Source: Cytophagales bacterium
GTDB lineage: Bacteria > Bacteroidota > Bacteroidia > Cytophagales > Cyclobacteriaceae
Reading direction: 5' to 3'
DNA: 43,146 nt
Assembly: GCA_022360055.1 (NCBI GenBank)
Contig: JAKSDO010000053.1
Span: forward strand, 1 to 43,146
The translations under genes and the position numbers were made by a program. The notes beneath the pieces were generated by a model, which made no database searches, was not told where the DNA came from, and saw only the letters and a list, made by a program, of their open reading frames with translations. Shown here piece by piece: positions 1 to 7,875 of the stretch. Within the stretch, counting starts at the first letter, position 1. The number at the start of each line of letters is the position of its first letter.

Positions 1-230
1 CTCAATATCCATATCAGCAAATTGCTGCATAGTCACCAAATCCGTAGTATTCGAAATTTCATTCATAGAAACCAACCCTGTGTAGTTAACCTTTGGAGCC
101 CTGTTCCTTTTACCTGTTTTTGTCGTAATTAGTAAAAACCTCCGGCTGCTCTAGCACCATAAATAGAAGCAGACGCGTCCTTTAAAATAGTGGTAGATTC
201 TATATCGTTCGGATTTAAAGTATTAATATT
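1..230 (-). pseudogene. SusC/RagA TonB-dependent receptor fragment (plug domain), frameshifted, runs off window
   Basis: Reading the minus strand from 230 gives the conserved SusC plug signature: TLNPNDIES, then LKDAS and IYGARAAGG. At the T-run on the minus strand (five A on the plus strand, about 133-137) the frame is lost and stops at 129-131. Shifting by one base restores LLITTKTGK and an uninterrupted SusC-like reading frame to position 1, including a DLVTMQQFADMD segment. This matches the part of SusC that follows the plug box in the intact homologue at 36112-39489. What I see is a SusC lacking everything before the plug motif and carrying a one-base deletion. The rest of the barrel, if present, lies outside the window. 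A sequencing error in the homopolymer is possible for the frameshift but would not explain the missing N-terminus. Confidence 0.85.
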
Positions 231-683
231 CCCGTCTTCCCTGACCAGGGTAAAGATTATTTTACATCGCGGTGGCAGATCGTCTACCGCTTCAATAATT
301 TTCATCCTGAGTTCTCGACTTAGCATTTTGGATTCGGGGTTTTCGTGCTCCGGGATCAAGAAATCATCCGCGCGATCAATCTCCTGGGAATTCATGAAAC
401 GCTTATTATCGCGAAGGTAGTCATAAGATCTGTTTTTAGTCGATGCGAAAAGATAACCTTCAATACTTTTCACATGAATAAGCTTTTTTCTGTTTTTCCA
501 GACATTGATAAACACCGAAGAGACGACCTCCTCGGCAGCTACCGAAGATTCAAGAAAATAATATGCAAAATTCAACAGGCGATGGTAGTAAATATCAAAA
601 AAATCACGAAATGCCGCCTGATCAGATTCCCTTGATATTCTGAAAATAATAGTGGAAATTTCGGTCTTGCTTTTCATTTCCAT
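129..683 (-). pseudogene. Chimeric ORF: ECF sigma factor (sigma region 2) fused in frame to a SusC plug fragment
   Basis: The 184-residue reading frame starts as a normal ECF sigma-70 factor. Region 2 lies around residues 22-92, with the FFDIYYHRLLNFAYYF and YLFASTKNRSYDYLR segments, and the beginning of region 4 is at about 133-151 (DDLPPRCKIIF..REDG). In intact family members, such as the sigma gene at 40872-41480, a helix-turn-helix follows at that point. Here residue 152 onward is SusC plug sequence (NINTLNPNDIES..). The junction is near 230/231. The protein therefore lacks the -35-binding helix-turn-helix and should not work as a sigma factor. Gene order in such PULs is sigma, fecR, susC, so one internal deletion gives exactly this fusion. 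The short shared tract (ED-G / ID-G..GN) suggests illegitimate recombination. A chimeric assembly join cannot be excluded. Confidence 0.85.
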
Positions 684-1014
684 CTCAACTCGGTAACTTT
701 AATCATATTCATCCAAAAGTCGGACAAAATCAATTGACCAAATTGCTTTTCAATCGCCCAGGCCGGCAATATTATGCACCGTTTATCCTACGAATCCTCA
801 TCCAATGAATCAATCGATATTTTATAGAATTGAGCTTCTGCGGACACCACAATCACTGAACCAAAGTACCAGTGTCCGGGTAAAATTCAAAATGCAAGAA
901 AGATAATTTTTGCTTCATATCGATGACTTTTAGACAGAATTGATCATGCCCCCCCTAATTGTAAAAGACCGGTGCCTTTCATAATAACCGATCCCTTCGC
1001 ACAAGCAGCGTCGG

Positions 1015-1058
1015 GGTCAATCCCCCTACCGATTTACATACGGGAGAGGGGATTGACC
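1015..1058. repeat. Inverted repeat, 11-bp perfect arms, 22-nt loop
   Basis: Arm 1015-1025 reads GGTCAATCCCC and arm 1048-1058 is its exact reverse complement. Neither side is followed by a T-run, so it does not look like an intrinsic terminator. It lies between the end of the PUL and the chimeric sigma gene. It could be a protein-binding site, a terminal-repeat relic or a chance palindrome. Confidence 0.5.
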
Positions 1059-1173
1059 GGATGCCTATGATTAAAAAGACTTTTTCCAACAATAAATACG
1101 GCGAGCAAGGCCGCCGGAATCATTCGCATGAAATTCCATACAGCATTAAACCGAAGCCGCCCTTCTTACTCTT

Positions 1174-1269
1174 ACATGGAATCCATGAGATAATTACACA
1201 AATTGTTTCGCTCAAGTGACTTAAACCAAGGTTTTGATGCCATTCCCAAATTAGACGCTATATAACACC
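1174..1269. repeat. 96-bp direct repeat, left copy
   Basis: This tract aligns without gaps to 41735-41830 in the same orientation with five mismatches by my count. It lies just beyond the last GH172 gene and about 490 bp upstream of the chimeric sigma start. The two copies are 40,561 bp apart and bracket the PUL. On the minus strand both copies hold an open frame starting MASKPWFKSLERNN (left) or MTSKPWFKSLERNN (right), 23 and 26 codons long. I do not recognise it. The tract could be a recombination or attachment site, a relic of a mobile element, or a duplicated gene border. Confidence 0.85.
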
Positions 1270-1317
1270 ATCCTGACGCCACGAACTCCGGTCCTAAACA
1301 TGCTCCGGCCCGACGGG

Positions 1318-2607
1318 TTACATTTCACCGAGCCGGGTATATACTTTCTCCTTTATATCCTTGATCCTTAGCTCCAGAGGCGGCAACGGAGGCAGATCGG
1401 AAGAAGGCTTATCCAGATAAAAATATGCGGTAGCCGATACATCATCGCTCCTGTAAAAATTGGTGGAGGTGCCTCCCGGAAATTCCTCATCGGTGACCGC
1501 AGGCGGATCATCCATATCGAGGTAGCGTTTGGCCGCATCGTATCCATCCGCTTCCACATATGACCAGACCGGGGTAATGTCGGCCCCTTCCTCGTTCATC
1601 CTGATGATGTTGGCCTTTTGCGAATTGCCGATCTGCTGGATCGTGACTTTGCAATCGCGGTGGAAATACACAGGATCATAGGTATGAAAGCGGTAAAAGG
1701 TATAAATGTCGTGTGTCCTGTCAGATACCGTACTCCCCTGAATTTTATTGACATACTCACCCTGCCCCCAACCAGTGCCGATGTAATCTTCTGTCCCGGT
1801 ACCTACGAGCGTGGGCAGCTCACGGTCTCCGTCGAGGTAGATTTTTACTTCGCCTTCACCAAACCAGGTACCCCGGTACCTTTCATTCCCAATGACACCA
1901 ATATTGGTCCCCAGATATCTTCCCCTTCCTTGTACGCGGGGCAAGATCGCATAGTCTACGCCTCGAGCAGTAGTCGTATCGCGATTCCAGAAGGCGTGAA
2001 AGTACATAGTATCGTCATCGAGTTCAGGTACGCGTACCATATTGATTTTGTAATAAAACATCAGAAATTTATCCGATTCATTTACGATCTCGATCTTGCC
2101 GGATTTCCGGAAAGGCATGGGCACCGCGCAATTGAAAGAACGCCCTTCCGGCATTGAAAAGAAGACGTTTTCAAAGGGACGCATCAACCCCAGACCTATG
2201 CCAAAAAAGTCTGTAAATGGCGCGGATACAGCGGGTTTGGTCGCTCCGTCCCAATACATATGAATACTTACCTTTCTGCGATTTTCCTGTGTCCAGCCAA
2301 AGGAATTAGCCACCCACATCTTGGTGATAATGCCCGGACCTCGCTGGTCGAAAATCACCAGGGTATCCCCGGGCCCGATCATGCTGAAGGCGTCTCCTTT
2401 AGCCCCCTTATTGGTCATACCTCCCCTTCCTTTTTCTCCTTTTTTGTTCTCCGAGCTTATCCAGCGGGTCTTCACTCCTTCCGGAGCAGCTTTGTAATAC
2501 TTTTCAATGTCATTCAGAACGAATTTTTCCTCTTTTACAACAGCCGTTGTACAGCCGGCCACAACAATCAGCCCTACTGCAAAACAGGTCGCTAATACGG
2601 GTTTCAT
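1318..2607 (-). CDS. DUF2961 / GH172-family lipoprotein (copy C)
   Basis: This 429-residue protein has a lipoprotein signal peptide (VAGC, Cys19), so it probably sits in a cell-envelope membrane. The rest is a single DUF2961 domain, starting at the TRWISSENKKGEKGRGG region (about 47-63). GH172 enzymes of this fold include alpha-D-fructofuranosidases and exo-D-arabinofuranosidases. The conserved acidic signatures are GEGEV (Glu251, Glu253) and GTGTEDY (Glu273). A glutamate from each is the likely catalytic pair, judged by the spacing in characterised members, though I cannot verify the numbering. It is the last gene of a tandem of three paralogues, 28 bp after the previous one, and probably co-transcribed. 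Substrate is not determinable from sequence; D-arabinofuranose or fructofuranose ends are the best guesses. Confidence 0.88.
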   Translation of the reverse strand: MKPVLATCFAVGLIVVAGCTTAVVKEEKFVLNDIEKYYKAAPEGVKTRWISSENKKGEKGRGGMTNKGAKGDAFSMIGPGDTLVIFDQRGPGIITKMWVANSFGWTQENRRKVSIHMYWDGATKPAVSAPFTDFFGIGLGLMRPFENVFFSMPEGRSFNCAVPMPFRKSGKIEIVNESDKFLMFYYKINMVRVPELDDDTMYFHAFWNRDTTTARGVDYAILPRVQGRGRYLGTNIGVIGNERYRGTWFGEGEVKIYLDGDRELPTLVGTGTEDYIGTGWGQGEYVNKIQGSTVSDRTHDIYTFYRFHTYDPVYFHRDCKVTIQQIGNSQKANIIRMNEEGADITPVWSYVEADGYDAAKRYLDMDDPPAVTDEEFPGGTSTNFYRSDDVSATAYFYLDKPSSDLPPLPPLELRIKDIKEKVYTRLGEM

Positions 2608-2635
2608 AAATTTTCAAATTTAAGTTGATACATAT

Positions 2636-3871
2636 TTATTTAAGGCGCATGCTATTATGAATGCGAACATCTTCCTCTTGAATGGACGGCAAACCGGCGG
2701 AGGGTTTGTCCAGGTAAAAATAAGCCGTAGCCGAAACATCGTCCCTTCTCCAAAAATTAATGCCTCCTTTTAAAAACTCCGGACTTTCGGGATCGGCTAC
2801 CGTTTCACCTTCATAGATTCGGTGCAGTTTTCCTCCGTGCCAAACAGAAACAGGCTCGAGCTCAGCCCCATCGTTCAGCATCTGCATGAAAAGATCGTAA
2901 CCGGCATTGCCCATTTGCTGAATGGTGACCCGGCAGTCTTTCTCAAAAAAAACGGGGTCTACGATGTGATACCGGTAAAAGGCGTATAAGCCGCTTTCCC
3001 GGTCTCCTACGGGAGAGCCCTGAAAGCGGTTGTAAAAAGCATCTTGCCCCCAGCCCGTACCTACGTAATCTTCCGTGCCGGTACCGCAAAGTGTCGGATA
3101 ATCCCGGTCGCCATCCAGAAATATTTTCACCTCCCCTTCCCCGAACCAACTTGTGCGATAGAGGGTATCACAGATCACGCCTATATTGGCGCCCAGATAT
3201 CTTCCCCGCCCGCGCACCACAGGGAGTATTTCAAAATCCTTCCCCAGCTTTGTCCTGATGTCCCTGTGCCAATAGGCGTGGAAATACAAACTATTTTCTG
3301 GCAGACGATCCATAAGGGAATAGTTGACATCGAAAAACAGCATGTGCCTTTTCGCCGTCTTGTTGCGGATCACGATCTTTGCTCTTTTTCGAAAAGGCAT
3401 CTGCACAAAACTGTTGTAGCTCCTCCCCTCGGGTTGTGAAAACAGCTCGGATTCAAAAGGACGCTTCACGGCCAATCCCATACCGAAAAAATCGTGGACC
3501 GGTGCTGACACCGCCGGTTTGTCCGCTCCGTCCCAATAGATCTCAATAAGCATGTTTCTCCTGTTTTCAGGGCTATGCACAAATTCTCCTGTCATCCACA
3601 TACGGTTAATGATGCCCGGTCCTTTTACATCAAAAATAGTCCGGGTTTCGCCGGCCTCCAGTACATTCATGGCCGCTCCTTTAGCTCCTTTGTTTCGCCG
3701 GCCACCTTGCCCTTTGGCGCCTGTCGGATTTTCAAAGCTTATCCAACGCGTTTGCACACCCTCCTGAAATTGAAAAATGTGAGCGGATTGCCCGCAATCG
3801 CTTTTTTGTGCATTGACGTTAAAAAACAACCCGAATAGCAATACGATCGGGATATTTTTTGCCTTGCTCAT
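2636..3871 (-). CDS. DUF2961 / GH172-family secreted enzyme (copy B)
   Basis: This 411-residue DUF2961 protein has a cleavable signal peptide ending near NVNAQ (residue 21), so it is predicted to be periplasmic or secreted rather than lipidated. It shares the TRWISFENPTGAKGQGG start, the WYW/DGA core and the paired motifs GEGEVKIFLDGD (Glu245, Glu247) and GTGTEDY (Glu267) with its neighbours. It is clearly closer to the 1318-2607 copy than to the 3884-5026 copy: both have NKGAKG and VGTGWGQ or IGTGWGQ after the catalytic motif. Spacing to the upstream paralogue is only 12 bp. The different export route from copy C suggests a division of labour between compartments. That is inference. Confidence 0.88.
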   Translation of the reverse strand: MSKAKNIPIVLLFGLFFNVNAQKSDCGQSAHIFQFQEGVQTRWISFENPTGAKGQGGRRNKGAKGAAMNVLEAGETRTIFDVKGPGIINRMWMTGEFVHSPENRRNMLIEIYWDGADKPAVSAPVHDFFGMGLAVKRPFESELFSQPEGRSYNSFVQMPFRKRAKIVIRNKTAKRHMLFFDVNYSLMDRLPENSLYFHAYWHRDIRTKLGKDFEILPVVRGRGRYLGANIGVICDTLYRTSWFGEGEVKIFLDGDRDYPTLCGTGTEDYVGTGWGQDAFYNRFQGSPVGDRESGLYAFYRYHIVDPVFFEKDCRVTIQQMGNAGYDLFMQMLNDGAELEPVSVWHGGKLHRIYEGETVADPESPEFLKGGINFWRRDDVSATAYFYLDKPSAGLPSIQEEDVRIHNSMRLK

Positions 3872-3883
3872 ACTCCGGTCACT

Positions 3884-5026
3884 TTATCTTACTTCCAGGT
3901 CATCTTTTGACGGCAATGCCGGAAACTTGTTGTGCGGCTCCATTTGGTACCAAATGGCAACAGAAGATATCTTACTTCCCTGTTTCAGATAGCGTCCGCC
4001 GCTTCGCCACCCCAGATCCTGGATGGTCACCTTTAAATCCTTTTCAAATCGTATCGGGTCGGTGATGTGCCAGCGGTACATGCCAAACCTCGTATTGGCA
4101 TTGTACGTTCCATCCGGCCGGATCACCTGATGCAATCCTGCATAGGGCGTGGAATATTCCGTATATTGCCCGCCCACATCAAAATTGTAGGATCCGCAAA
4201 AATAGTCTTCTGCCCCGGTACCGCATATGGTCGGAAACTGCTTGTCCCCATCCATGTAAAACTTTATTTCTCCTTCTCCCCACCATCCGTTGTTGTTGAC
4301 TTGCCACGCCAGATAGGTGCCGACATACTGACCTTTTCCTTTAATGCCTTCCACAATAGTATAGGCCTCCTTGTCTTTGTCCGGATCGGGGCTCCTGAAC
4401 TGCGCGTGAAAATAAGCGGCATCATCCGGGACCTCCGTGAGGGTATAGTCGATTTGATAATAGAGCCGGGTTGCCTTCGTATCGAGGTTTTCCATAGTGA
4501 TCTTGCATTTTTTCCTGAAGGGCATTTGCCAGTAGGAGTTGAAGGCCCTGCCCGGATTCACACTGATCGCCAGGGAATTGAGGTGCGCATATTGTCCCCA
4601 TCCCATACCGAAGAAATCCCCGACCGGCACTTCCACGGATGGGTCCGTTTCATCGTCCCAGTAAAAACGCAGGATATAAAAACGCCAATTTCCCGTGGGA
4701 GTCATCCAAATGTGCTGGATGCTGCCCGGTCCTTCGATTTCGGCAAGGGTGAATGTCTCTCCCGGTTGAATATTGATGTAGGGACTTACTTTCCACCCTT
4801 GTCCTAACTCGCGGGCTTCATGAGATGCCGCCCCCTCTCCGAGTTTTGCCATCCCGCCCTTTCCTTTTTCTCCGGTGAAATTTTCGGGGCTGATGGATCG
4901 GGTTTTGGCGTCCGAGGTTCGGAACAGGTTGCCCAGGTTGCTGTTCAAACCATTAAAGGGCGTTTTCTGGGCAGTCACTTGCAAACTGCAAACCACCATA
5001 GTAATAATCAATGCGTGCTTTTTCAT
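3884..5026 (-). CDS. DUF2961 / GH172-family secreted enzyme (copy A)
   Basis: This 380-residue DUF2961 enzyme is the first of the tandem trio. It has a signal peptide ending near VTAQ (residue 20), the TRSISPENFTGEKGKGG start, GEGEIKFYMDGD (Glu251, Glu253) and GAEDYF (Glu273). The usual Thr before the second Glu is Ala here. It is more diverged than the two downstream copies and carries a longer loop after the catalytic motif (CGSYNFDVGGQYTEY). Its ATG overlaps the stop of a short upstream ORF (5023-5115) as ATGA, so translation may be coupled. Role inferred from family: exo-acting furanosidase releasing D-arabinose or D-fructose from side chains. Confidence 0.88.
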   Translation of the reverse strand: MKKHALIITMVVCSLQVTAQKTPFNGLNSNLGNLFRTSDAKTRSISPENFTGEKGKGGMAKLGEGAASHEARELGQGWKVSPYINIQPGETFTLAEIEGPGSIQHIWMTPTGNWRFYILRFYWDDETDPSVEVPVGDFFGMGWGQYAHLNSLAISVNPGRAFNSYWQMPFRKKCKITMENLDTKATRLYYQIDYTLTEVPDDAAYFHAQFRSPDPDKDKEAYTIVEGIKGKGQYVGTYLAWQVNNNGWWGEGEIKFYMDGDKQFPTICGTGAEDYFCGSYNFDVGGQYTEYSTPYAGLHQVIRPDGTYNANTRFGMYRWHITDPIRFEKDLKVTIQDLGWRSGGRYLKQGSKISSVAIWYQMEPHNKFPALPSKDDLEVR

Positions 5027-5115
5027 TTGTTTCTTTTTTTTAAGTTACTGACAACCAGGGCAATATAATCATGCTCTTGTGTGTCTTGAATTTGCTCCGG
5101 TCCTACCGGTTTCAT
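5023..5115 (-). CDS. Short ORF of the MKP repeat family, overlapping the GH172 start
   Basis: This 30-codon frame starts MKPVGPEQ, has the core TQEHDYIAL and ends VSNLKKRNK. Its TGA overlaps the ATG of the GH172 gene (A-TGA at 5026-5023). The same peptide pattern, with about half of the base changes silent, lies at 34107-34190, and a diverged version at 27711-27803. Each sits in front of a secreted PUL protein. I know of no family matching it. It may be a leader peptide that couples translation. It could instead be the coding appearance of an RNA or DNA repeat, since the EHDYIAL codons also form a weak hairpin. Confidence 0.5.
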   Translation of the reverse strand: MKPVGPEQIQDTQEHDYIALVVSNLKKRNK

Positions 5116-5202
5116 CTTTTTTTTGCAGAAACATTGCCATTTTCCTAAAACAATCGTGTCCTTGTGTGCCTCATTAATTATCTCAGGCATGGCCTGTTTC
5201 AT
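5116..5202 (-). repeat. Diverged MKP repeat unit, in frame with the next unit
   Basis: This 87-bp unit starts MKQAMPEII and runs without a stop into the MKPVGPEQ unit at 5115. It shares the ATGAAA start, the PE.I pattern and a lysine-rich end. It appears to be a tandem duplicate of the short-ORF unit that has drifted. It gives a possible 59-codon frame from 5202 to 5023. Confidence 0.45.
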
Positions 5203-5212
5203 TTGTTTGTAT

Positions 5213-5332
5213 TTATTTAATTTCAAGTTGAAAGCGCATGTAATCATGCGCTTGTGCGCCTGCCTGCCGGCAGACAGATCCATAATTTGCTCCTACCCTG
5301 CCTTTGTCGGCAAACCGGCCTGCCGGTTTCAT
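5213..5332 (-). repeat. Expanded MKP repeat unit with GC-rich palindromes
   Basis: The unit starts MKPAGRFADKG, has AHDYM at the usual core position and ends FQLEIK with a TAA, 39 codons in all. Compared with other units it has gained GC-rich inverted segments: a perfect 8-bp palindrome at 5312-5329 (AAACCGGC/GCCGGTTT) and a 7-bp stem with a TAAT loop at 5234-5251 (GCGCATG/CATGCGC). The core thus lies on a hairpin. Confidence 0.5.
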
Positions 5333-5381
5333 GTTTTCATATTTAAAGATTGTAGTACTAAACTTTAGCCTGCGGTACATG

Positions 5382-6665
5382 CTATTCGAAACTTCGTTTG
5401 ATTTCATCGATGGAAACCCCCAAAACTTTTTCTGCGATCGGGTTTAATGCCGCTTCTTCGCCTTCGAAGTGACAGGTCACCTGGATGTGCGAAGCGCTTT
5501 CTCCCGATTTCAAAGCAAGCGCAGGTGAAGATGTTTCCAATTCGTAAAAGGGCCCCAGAGGTTGCTTGCCGGGTTCGGGTGGTCCATCGTTATAAGAATT
5601 GACCACATCGCCGGCATAGGGTTCGTCTTGCAATTCCCACAGCGAATTGACGTAGTCCGTCACTCCGTGGGGCTTGTTGTATTTGACGATCGTGAGCGTA
5701 GCGCTCACCGCATCGTATGCGCCCAATACATCCCGGGCCCGCGCCGGCGATAGCCCGATCTTACTTCTGAACTGCCCGTCGCCACGGAAATAAATTACAT
5801 TTTCGTTCACAATGAGCCGTTCGGCAGGCACTTTGCCGAAGTACTCGTCATTGACCGGCGCCCCCAGCGCTTCATCGCTGCCGGAGATGTAAGGTATCAC
5901 TACGGTAGTGGACGGCGACGGATTAAACATCCCCAGAAGCCAAATCGATAAGAGCCCGGTTTCTTTTTTCCAATCAGTTTTACCGGTATTGGTCAAGGTA
6001 TTGACCGTTTGGTAGCCCACCATTTTAACGCCACTGCTGTTGATCAGCCCCAGTTCGGCGGCGATCTCTCCGCCAGATAAAATGCTTATTTCACGCTCAA
6101 TGCCCAAATGAAATGTAAACCCGGAATAATTGATGAGCGAAGCTTTTTTGGTAAAGACCGCTTTTTGCGACGTGGCAATCTTTGTTTCGAAAGGTTCCAG
6201 GTCGATCAACCTGGGTGTTTGCCAGGTCTCCAGGTTAAATTCCGAGCCCTTTTTGAAAAAGATGGAGTATTGACCTCCTTCGGGCCCCAGCCAAAACCGT
6301 TCTTCTCCACCAAACACATTGATATGATCCAACGTATCCCCGGATTCAAACAAAGCCCTGTTGATCCAGCCGTAGCTGCTCCCTTCATCCCCGGATGAGC
6401 TGCTGGTCATCACCCGGCCCTGCAGGGCGGGAGACAAGGCTATCCTGCCATCTCCCGATGCATCGGATAGTTCCAGAATTTCCGTGTACCGCCGGAGAAA
6501 GGAAATGTCCTCCTCATAGCTGGTATGGGTTTTGCCTCGTGTTTCTGTCATTTTCTTACTTTTTTGATCATCAGTAGATTTCGACTGGCAGGCGGCGAAA
6601 AACAATACAACTGACAGCAGGATAATGCTTGACGATCGTTTGATCTCATTCTTTAATTTATTCAT
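5382..6665 (-). CDS. DUF6786-like lipoprotein
   Basis: I chose the ATG at 6665 (427 residues) because it gives a clean lipoprotein signal peptide: MNKLKNEIKRSS, a hydrophobic stretch, then FFAAC. The frame opens further upstream at a TTG (6719), which would put 18 non-signal residues in front. The body matches my memory of DUF6786 proteins: SDASGDGRIALSPALQGRVMTSS, a WINR segment and FGGEERFWLGPEGGQYS. These look like galactose-mutarotase-type beta-sandwich proteins. No catalytic function is known to me. Position between GH43-like and GH172 genes suggests a glycan-binding or epimerase-like helper. The family name is from pattern memory; the function is unknown. Confidence 0.72.
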   Translation of the reverse strand: MNKLKNEIKRSSSIILLSVVLFFAACQSKSTDDQKSKKMTETRGKTHTSYEEDISFLRRYTEILELSDASGDGRIALSPALQGRVMTSSSSGDEGSSYGWINRALFESGDTLDHINVFGGEERFWLGPEGGQYSIFFKKGSEFNLETWQTPRLIDLEPFETKIATSQKAVFTKKASLINYSGFTFHLGIEREISILSGGEIAAELGLINSSGVKMVGYQTVNTLTNTGKTDWKKETGLLSIWLLGMFNPSPSTTVVIPYISGSDEALGAPVNDEYFGKVPAERLIVNENVIYFRGDGQFRSKIGLSPARARDVLGAYDAVSATLTIVKYNKPHGVTDYVNSLWELQDEPYAGDVVNSYNDGPPEPGKQPLGPFYELETSSPALALKSGESASHIQVTCHFEGEEAALNPIAEKVLGVSIDEIKRSFE

Positions 6666-6719
6666 ATTTATTTGCGGTATTAAAACAGGCATCAATGGTA
6701 TTCTTTTGTAATCTATCAA

Positions 6720-7736
6720 TCACTTCTTGACATCATCTCGTCTGGATCCGGAAAGCCAACCCAGTTCGGCCAGAGAGACCGATTGATGATTGGCATAATG
6801 TTGGTCTTCCGGACCGCAGGAAGAAATGTACGTCTTGCCCTTGTAATCGAATATCTCGGCGGCATGCCCGAACAAGGTCGTGAGGGTGTTGTTGTAATAA
6901 TCGAAACGGTCCGGATCTTCGGATACAACCACGATCGTTTCGGCATAGCGCCGGTGGGCGTAGGTGAAAAACATATACCACAACCCTTTGCGCTCCACTA
7001 AAAACGGAGATTCGATCAAGGTGGCAAAATTGTTGTCGTCGATCCCCAATACGGTTTCAGGATCCTCAAAGTGGACAAAATCCACAGTGCGTATCCTCAA
7101 TATCTGGGACTGCTTCACGCCATTGTTCCCGGTAGACACTACATGGATCCAATATTTACCGTCCGGACCTTTCATAATGTGCGGATCCCGGGTGGATATC
7201 CAGAGTTTGTCCGGCAGTATATATGTACCGGACGCTTCCCACTTGCCCAGATCATCGGACCAGTAGATCTCCAGTCTTCGAACGTCGGGCCATACCTCTA
7301 CCACCATGACCCATCGACCGGATTCTTCGTGCCGGACTACGTAGGGAGCTCCCACATATTCGGTCCCCCTGGCTTCGTCGATCGCAAAATCCTTTCTCTC
7401 CCAACCCTCGGTCGCGTTGTTTGATGTCAGATGTCCCAGGTAGGGATGATATCGGTAAAGCTGTTTCCCTTCCGGAGGATAAGGATTGTTGATGCCAAAC
7501 CAGTGCAGTTTGCCTTCCTTGTCCATCACAAAAGTATGGTCATTGGTAAACCATTTGCGGTCGTCAAAATCAGGAGAAGGCTTGGCGTCAAAGATCTTGC
7601 GGCTTTCGCCTTTCAGGTAGGGGATTTCCGCTCTTTCGAGCAAAGATCTCCCGCTTTGCCCGGATTTCTTCTGCTGGGCAGAAACTATTCCCGCTGAAGA
7701 AAACAATAAAACTACTAAGAAGATATGCTTTACCAT
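6720..7736 (-). CDS. GH43-like five-bladed propeller glycosidase (secreted)
   Basis: This 338-residue protein has a signal peptide ending near GIVSAQ (residue 21). It has the three acidic positions expected of clan GH-F/GH-J propellers: WFTNDHTF (Asp), STRDPHIMKGPDGKYW (Asp) and LIESPFLVERKGLWYMFFTY (Glu). Repeated blade motifs such as GKLHWFG, GRWVMVVEVW and YWIHVV support the fold. It is a distant paralogue of the 9558-10541 gene, which shares TNDH and the D-D-E arrangement. Substrate is not visible. Alpha-L-arabinofuranosidase, beta-fructofuranosidase or GH117-like activity are all possible. It lies directly upstream of the DUF6786-like gene. Confidence 0.7.
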   Translation of the reverse strand: MVKHIFLVVLLFSSAGIVSAQQKKSGQSGRSLLERAEIPYLKGESRKIFDAKPSPDFDDRKWFTNDHTFVMDKEGKLHWFGINNPYPPEGKQLYRYHPYLGHLTSNNATEGWERKDFAIDEARGTEYVGAPYVVRHEESGRWVMVVEVWPDVRRLEIYWSDDLGKWEASGTYILPDKLWISTRDPHIMKGPDGKYWIHVVSTGNNGVKQSQILRIRTVDFVHFEDPETVLGIDDNNFATLIESPFLVERKGLWYMFFTYAHRRYAETIVVVSEDPDRFDYYNNTLTTLFGHAAEIFDYKGKTYISSCGPEDQHYANHQSVSLAELGWLSGSRRDDVKK

Positions 7737-7875
7737 GTTATAATATTTTAATCTTTAACTTCTGATCCTCAGCGCAGGGCACGTGCATAAACGATGTGTT
7801 TTAACCAAATACAATCATTTTTCATTTCATCCGATGTAGACAGAACGATGTAAATTACGGGTTGTACTGTTGTGG

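Larger units (their letters stand above)
684..1317. other. 634-bp non-coding stretch between chimeric sigma ORF and GH172 gene
   Basis: I see no convincing gene here in any frame. The stretch should hold the promoter of the sigma/SusC chimera on the minus strand, but I found no clear TTTG/TAnnTTTG pair. It contains a perfect 11-bp inverted repeat (1015-1058) and the left copy of the 96-bp direct repeat (1174-1269), listed separately. Two similar stretches flank the hairpin's left and right arms (967-985 and 1054-1072, both starting GACCGG and continuing TGCCT-like). I could not assign a function to these. Confidence 0.6.
5027..5381. other. 355-bp intergenic region filled by three tandem MKP units
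   Basis: The gap between the DUF6786-like gene and GH172 copy A is almost entirely made of the three tandem units listed separately. The 49 bases next to the DUF6786-like stop (5333-5381) look like a partial fourth unit tail (RRLKFSTTIFKYEN before the next ATGAAA). I see no separate promoter. Confidence 0.5.

Noticed and set aside
1174-1269. The direct repeats as terminal repeats of an intact insertion sequence
   Set aside because: There is no transposase gene between or beside them, and they are direct, not inverted. A relic cannot be excluded, but a functional insertion sequence is not present.
7737-7875. A further copy of the MKP unit before the GH43-like gene at 7736
   Set aside because: Only a short stretch (GCGCTGAGGATCAGAAG followed by TTAAAG) resembles the unit tail. 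The core and start are not there, so the match is too weak.
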